Assembly: GCA_030825115.1 (NCBI GenBank)
Contig: JAPJQL010000052.1
Span: 1-17,992 of the forward strand
Source of the DNA: Lachnospiraceae bacterium
Lineage (GTDB): Bacteria; Bacillota; Clostridia; Lachnospirales; Lachnospiraceae
Length of the DNA stretch: 17,992 bases
Direction: 5' to 3'
Shown here: one piece after another, positions 15,044 through 17,992 of the stretch
How positions within the stretch are numbered: the first letter of the stretch is position 1
How the letters are laid out: the number at the start of each line of letters is the position of its first letter
Program-made: the position numbers and the translations under genes
The notes under the pieces: generated by a model
Seen by the model: only the letters and a program-made list of their open reading frames with translations
Told to the model about the DNA's origin: nothing
Databases searched by the model: none

Positions 15044-15292
15044 CTAGTGTGCTGGCGTAAAACCCTTGATAGTAGTATCTAAATCCATCGTTGCCCGCGT
15101 GTCCAAGCCGACGATTGCGGAAATGAGAAAACCGCCTTTGAGAATGAAATTGTACTTGTACGGGGAAAGTGAAATCCGTTCCAGAACTCTTTCCAGCATA
15201 TAGTTCTGCATGACGAGCTGGGCAGATATGCTTTTCTCCGCTGCTTTCTTTTTGATAAATGCCTTTAGCTGCATTGGGTTTTTGGTAATCAT
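15044..15292 (-). pseudogene. Truncated AbiEii-type nucleotidyltransferase toxin
   Basis: 82 codons start with MITKNPMQLKAFIKKKAAEK and contain the nucleotidyltransferase motif LKGG (51-54) followed by the paired aspartates DLD (70-72). They then stop at GFTPAH. AbiEii/AbiGii toxins are normally about 300 residues, so roughly the last two thirds are missing, including the remaining catalytic region. The ATG overlaps the abiEi stop (ATGA), the normal coupling of this bicistronic type IV toxin-antitoxin system. The sequence after the stop belongs to another gene, so the break is a deletion or recombination junction, not a simple stop mutation. The toxin is very likely inactive. Confidence 0.8.
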
Positions 15293-15882
15293 AGTAGTAC
15301 CTCCATATAGCGCAGCACTTTGGGCTTCACACGAAGCTGCTCTGCATACTGCAATAGTTTGTGGATGTCTTTTTCTTTGGAAGCCGCATAGCGTTTCATT
15401 GCGCTTGTAATGATTTGAATGTCGCTGCCGCTGCCGCGCAGAATGTCGCACAGCGTTCTTTCCAAATCATAAATCCGAAGTGGATTACCGCTGGGGGAGC
15501 TTATTTCGATCACGCCCAGAGAATAATTCTCTGGCACAACGCGCTTTATCAAAATGCTTTCCTGCTTCAAGGACGGGGAATTATAGCCCTTTGGGAAAGT
15601 CATTGTATATTGCGCTGGGGTGCGGTCAGAATAGCCCAGCAGATACAGGGCGGTATCATGGGAATAGATACCGCGCCCATACTTGCGCTGCAAGAGGTAA
15701 AAATCATCTTCCCACGCATTGCTGCGCACATATAAGCCGCGCCCAAAACGGTACAGCTCCCCACTGTCTACAAGTTCCTGTAACACGCTGCGGTGCAGCC
15801 CTGCGGCTGTCACCTGTTCTGCGGTGATCGTTCCGTCCGTTGATGCTCCCAACAGTTCTTTTATCGTTTCCTTATCATTCAT
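15289..15882 (-). CDS. AbiEi-type antitoxin / transcriptional regulator
   Basis: A 197-residue protein of the AbiEi family. The N-terminal winged helix (about 15-60, GTITAEQVTAAGLHRSVLQE and FGRGLYV) is followed by the C-terminal antitoxin domain (about 65-197, with the typical YSHDTALYLLGYSDRTP and RTLCDILRG stretches). AbiEi counters the AbiEii nucleotidyltransferase without stable binding (type IV) and represses its own promoter by binding inverted repeats. The ATG at 15882 has AGGTGG upstream; an earlier ATG at 15915 is less likely. The gene looks intact although its toxin partner is cut short. Confidence 0.88.
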   Translation of the reverse strand: MNDKETIKELLGASTDGTITAEQVTAAGLHRSVLQELVDSGELYRFGRGLYVRSNAWEDDFYLLQRKYGRGIYSHDTALYLLGYSDRTPAQYTMTFPKGYNSPSLKQESILIKRVVPENYSLGVIEISSPSGNPLRIYDLERTLCDILRGSGSDIQIITSAMKRYAASKEKDIHKLLQYAEQLRVKPKVLRYMEVLL

Positions 15883-15908
15883 AGCTGCCACCTCACTTTC
15901 TTGACAAA

Positions 15909-15939
15909 CACACATTATCTGAATCGTAAATAATGTGTG
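15909..15939 (-). promoter_or_regulatory. Inverted repeat upstream of abiEi, likely AbiEi operator
   Basis: Perfect 10-bp arms CACACATTAT (15909-15918) and ATAATGTGTG (15930-15939) with an 11-bp spacer lie 27 bp upstream of the abiEi ATG. AbiEi of other bacteria represses its promoter through inverted repeats in this position. No consensus -35/-10 pair is obvious; CTGACA just upstream (minus strand, around 15942-15947) may be a -35. Confidence 0.65.
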
Positions 15940-15953
15940 ATTGTCAGCGACAA

Positions 15954-16241
15954 TTACAACGCTTTTTCCTGTTCACGCCCCTGTGTAGGGTGCAAAATGC
16001 TGTCGATGTTCTGCTTGACTGCATCGTATTCCCGAAGCTGTTTTTTCAGCTTGCCATACTCTGCATACAGCCCATCCTTTTCTGCGGCAAGGCGTTTGTA
16101 GTCTGTTTTGAGCTTTGCCGGATCGGGAAGCTTGCCGGATACACCGGACGCATTCAGAGCCTTTGCAACCGCTTCAAAAAGGATAATGTCACTTTCATGC
16201 CCGCGCAGGAATTTTTCTTTGTCGCGGGAACGGTTCTTAGG
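15954..16241 (-). pseudogene. C-terminal remnant of a MobA/MobL-type relaxase
   Basis: An open frame of about 95 codons on the minus strand ends with TAA at 15954-15956 and has no start; an in-frame TAG lies directly upstream at the junction. The peptide has the charged helical character of mobilisation relaxase tails: KFLRGHESDIILFEAVAKAL, then YAEYGKLKKQLREYDAVKQN, then HPTQGREQEKAL at the end. The relaxase family is recalled from similar C-termini, not proven. It precedes abiEi in the same direction, as in conjugative or mobilisable elements of Firmicutes. The missing 5' part ends exactly where base composition changes. Confidence 0.6.
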
Positions 16242-16314
16242 CTAACCATACAATATTTAGGCGCTTACGATGCATGCTAATCGTGACCAAAACTGTCAGA
16301 AGGTCATGTCGTAA

Positions 16315-16518
16315 AAATCGTCTAAAATATTTGATAAAATACTTGAGCCCGAATATGCTACCGCACAATTTATCAGTTTCTTACCTAAACAAGAGCACGA
16401 TTTGATTCAAAGCTATATTGATGACCTGATTGATATGTTTAACACTGATAAACTATTTTTTTATCAGCAAGGTGTTTTTGATAGCATTCAGGTAATGAAA
16501 TTCATTCACAGATTATAA
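16315..16518 (+). pseudogene. 3' remnant of an AT-rich accessory gene
   Basis: From just after a TAA (16312-16314), the plus strand encodes 67 codons without a usable start: KSSKIFDKILEPEYATAQ, then LPKQEHDLIQSYIDDLIDMF, ending FDSIQVMKFIHRL with TAA at 16516-16518. The helical pattern and the FxxG-like end vaguely recall small DUF6809-type accessory proteins; this is weak. A bidirectional terminator follows 10 bp later, as expected for a genuine 3' gene end. The stretch 16242-16314 shows nothing else. Confidence 0.45.
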
Positions 16519-16528
16519 TCTACATACA

Positions 16529-16559
16529 AAAAGCACAGCCATCTAACATCTGTGCTTTT
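16529..16559. terminator. Bidirectional Rho-independent terminator
   Basis: Perfect 10-bp arms AAAAGCACAG (16529-16538) and CTGTGCTTTT (16550-16559) give a hairpin with a T-run on both strands. It lies between the plus-strand remnant ending at 16518 and the minus-strand doc gene ending at 16598, and can stop both transcripts. Confidence 0.85.
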
Positions 16560-16597
16560 ATATGAAAACAAGGACCATGCTAACTTACATTTACTAT

Positions 16598-17098
16598 TTA
16601 GTGTGCTAATCTTTCTAAAACAACAATAAACTCAACATCTGTACTTAAATAGTTTAATATTTTTTCGACACTATCGAATTGCTTATCCGTTTTTTCACTG
16701 ATTTTATTTGTATGATTTATTAAATAACTTTTAATTTCATCATCATTTAACTTACTGCTTGCCAGGGCAATACATACATCATACAGGTCATCATAATTCA
16801 TTTTAAAATTGTAGCCATTCAGTGCTAATAAAGCTATCGTTGTTACCAATGCTGTTCTTTTATTCCCATCAACAAAACAATGATATTGAGATAAAGAATA
16901 CCATAGATAGGAACATTTATCATGAACTGTCGGGTAAATATCTTTTCCACCAAAATTTTGGACAATTGCTCGGGGAATAGATTTCAATAAATTATCATCT
17001 TTTATCCCATATGTTGGGTTCACAGTGTCCGAAGTAACTATCTGACACCATAAATTAATATCTAAAATGTCTTGATAAGTAAGCATACTAAATTGCAT
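16598..17098 (-). CDS. Doc/Fic family protein (death-on-curing type)
   Basis: A 166-residue protein with the Fic/Doc signature HCFVDGNKRTA (73-83; His73 general base, Asp77 for Mg, Asn79-Lys80-Arg81 for phosphate). Its length (Doc is about 126 residues) and N-terminal Tyr-Gly-Ile segment fit the Doc branch. Doc proteins transfer phosphate from ATP, and Fic proteins AMP, to target proteins. Active-site residues are intact. AGGTGG precedes the ATG. The usual partner Phd is absent; upstream by 15 bp is an unknown 135-residue gene. The C-terminal 35 residues extend beyond the core. DNA here is strongly AT-rich. Confidence 0.88.
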   Translation of the reverse strand: MQFSMLTYQDILDINLWCQIVTSDTVNPTYGIKDDNLLKSIPRAIVQNFGGKDIYPTVHDKCSYLWYSLSQYHCFVDGNKRTALVTTIALLALNGYNFKMNYDDLYDVCIALASSKLNDDEIKSYLINHTNKISEKTDKQFDSVEKILNYLSTDVEFIVVLERLAH

Positions 17099-17113
17099 TA
17101 CACCACCTCATGA

Positions 17114-17521
17114 TTAATTGTTAATTATACCAAGCACCAAATCATCCAAATTTACTACAGAGCCGTGCTTTGTAATATCTTTTGATTGTACATGAAAATT
17201 ATAACTTAAACAATTATTTTCTCTTTTTATCGTTATAGTGATAATAGATTTAGAGCCATATTTTAAATCTAAAGATTGTTTTATGATATCAGCTATTTTC
17301 CAGTATACTGATAGTGCATCGTTTACTGATATTTCAACTTGATTATCAAAGATATCCTTAATAACTTCTTGTGGTTCATCAGAATCTTTACCTAAAGAGC
17401 CTAACCTCAAGTCATTATATATTAGTTTAACTGTATATTTGTTCTTTTCTCGTTCACCATCATATTTTATCAATAATATACTCTCAGTTTCCACTAAGAA
17501 TTTTAGCAATTTCTGAAACAC
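17114..17521 (-). CDS. Unknown protein, candidate immunity protein
   Basis: Up to 135 residues, no recognised family. The sequence is hydrophilic with alternating beta-like stretches (KYTVKLIYNDLRLG, KSIITITIKRE, LSYNFHVQS) and an acidic middle, and has no signal peptide or membrane segment: a small soluble alpha/beta protein. It lies directly after a gene ending in a toxin-like Doc domain and overlaps it by 38 bp if GTG 17521 is used; GTG at 17494 or a nearby TTG are alternatives. A small unknown gene right after a toxin tip is usually its immunity gene, which is the inference here. It is followed by the stand-alone doc gene, 15 bp on. Confidence 0.7.
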   Translation of the reverse strand: MFQKLLKFLVETESILLIKYDGEREKNKYTVKLIYNDLRLGSLGKDSDEPQEVIKDIFDNQVEISVNDALSVYWKIADIIKQSLDLKYGSKSIITITIKRENNCLSYNFHVQSKDITKHGSVVNLDDLVLGIINN

Positions 17522-17992
17522 TATTCAATCTCCCTTCTGCAATATCATAAATTAAATCCCATTTTTGAGCATCTGTTAGTGTGTCATTTAAGCCAAAATC
17601 ATCTATCAACATATTCATAGTATCCATAGCTGTTCGTTTATTACCATTGGCAAATGCATGATCTGTGATACTACGAGTTACTGCTGCCACTTGCTCATAT
17701 GGATCATCATAATAGGAGGCGGAATTCAATATATTTTTAACACTATTATTCATTTGATGGCCATCAGAATATTTTTTATTGATGTTAACAATATCATCAG
17801 CTATTTCGCCCATATTGTCAATAATATTGCGTTTTCCTGGCCTCTGTAAAGTTCCACTTCCCCCCTTAAACGCATTACTAACCCAATTCCGAAATGCCTG
17901 GAACGCATTCTTTGAGGATTCCACGATCTTGGGACCAATCATATCCAGCAGCATCCCTGCCTCATATAACATAACCCCTGCTGCTCCCACTA
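17484..17992 (-). CDS. C-terminal part of a polymorphic toxin with Doc/Fic tip (5' end outside window)
   Basis: At least 168 residues are visible and the frame stays open to the window edge. A helical, glycine/alanine-rich stretch (1-45, like the region before toxin tips) leads through a linker GGSGTLQRPGKR into a Doc/Fic domain (about 60-168). The motif is HAFANGNKRTA (111-121): His111 and GNKR are kept but the usual acidic residue is Asn115. After it come the MNMLIDDFGL and IYDIAEGRLNSVSEIAKIL stretches seen in Doc. Composition becomes more AT-rich from the linker onward, as when toxin tips are exchanged. The secretion domain must lie outside the window. Confidence 0.78.
   Translation of the reverse strand, partial: VGAAGVMLYEAGMLLDMIGPKIVESSKNAFQAFRNWVSNAFKGGSGTLQRPGKRNIIDNMGEIADDIVNINKKYSDGHQMNNSVKNILNSASYYDDPYEQVAAVTRSITDHAFANGNKRTAMDTMNMLIDDFGLNDTLTDAQKWDLIYDIAEGRLNSVSEIAKILSGN

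Overview
The window looks like a chromosomal segment of a Gram-positive anaerobe of the Clostridia, most likely Lachnospiraceae. The evidence is indirect: a long SRP RNA with an Alu domain, AGGAGG-type ribosome binding sites, a ffs-pfkA-dnaX-ybaB-recR cluster, a glycyl-radical-type activase, and moderate GC core DNA beside very AT-rich accessory DNA. No taxonomic marker gene is present, so this is inference.

Left part (1-8500), nearly all on the minus strand. Two tandem consensus promoters at 76-195 point out of the left end and probably drive an rRNA operon lying outside the window. Then, reading leftward from 8480, comes a housekeeping cluster: SRP RNA (ffs), 6-phosphofructokinase, DnaX, YbaB/EbfC, RecR, a large TPR protein with what looks like a degenerate AAA+ module, a Cof-type HAD phosphatase and a CvpA-like membrane protein. 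It ends in a terminator at 291-333. DnaX, YbaB and RecR link replication and recombinational repair.

Middle (8600-11400). A small polytopic membrane protein and the tRNA deaminase TadA converge and overlap by 110 bp. They are followed by a radical-SAM activase of the NrdG2 type and a YitT-family membrane protein, both on the plus strand.

Arsenic-type operon (11564-13640, minus): arsR, a DUF318/ArsP-like permease, a CxxC thioredoxin-like protein and a thioredoxin-type arsenate reductase. It is driven by a perfect consensus promoter embedded in a nested palindrome that is almost certainly the ArsR operator.

Accessory tail (13695-17992). First comes a protein joining two eukaryote-like Myb/SANT repeats to a C-terminal GH-E nuclease domain. 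Next is decayed mobile-element DNA: a frameshifted remnant, an intact AbiEi antitoxin gene with a truncated AbiEii toxin gene, and the tail of a relaxase-like gene. At about 16241 the composition drops sharply to AT-rich DNA. That segment carries a 3' gene remnant, a stand-alone Doc/Fic protein, an unknown 135-residue protein and, running off the right end, the C-terminus of a larger protein whose tip is a second Doc/Fic domain. The right end therefore reads as a polymorphic-toxin locus with a candidate immunity gene. The two most interesting systems are the Myb/SANT-GH-E nuclease and the double-Doc cassette.
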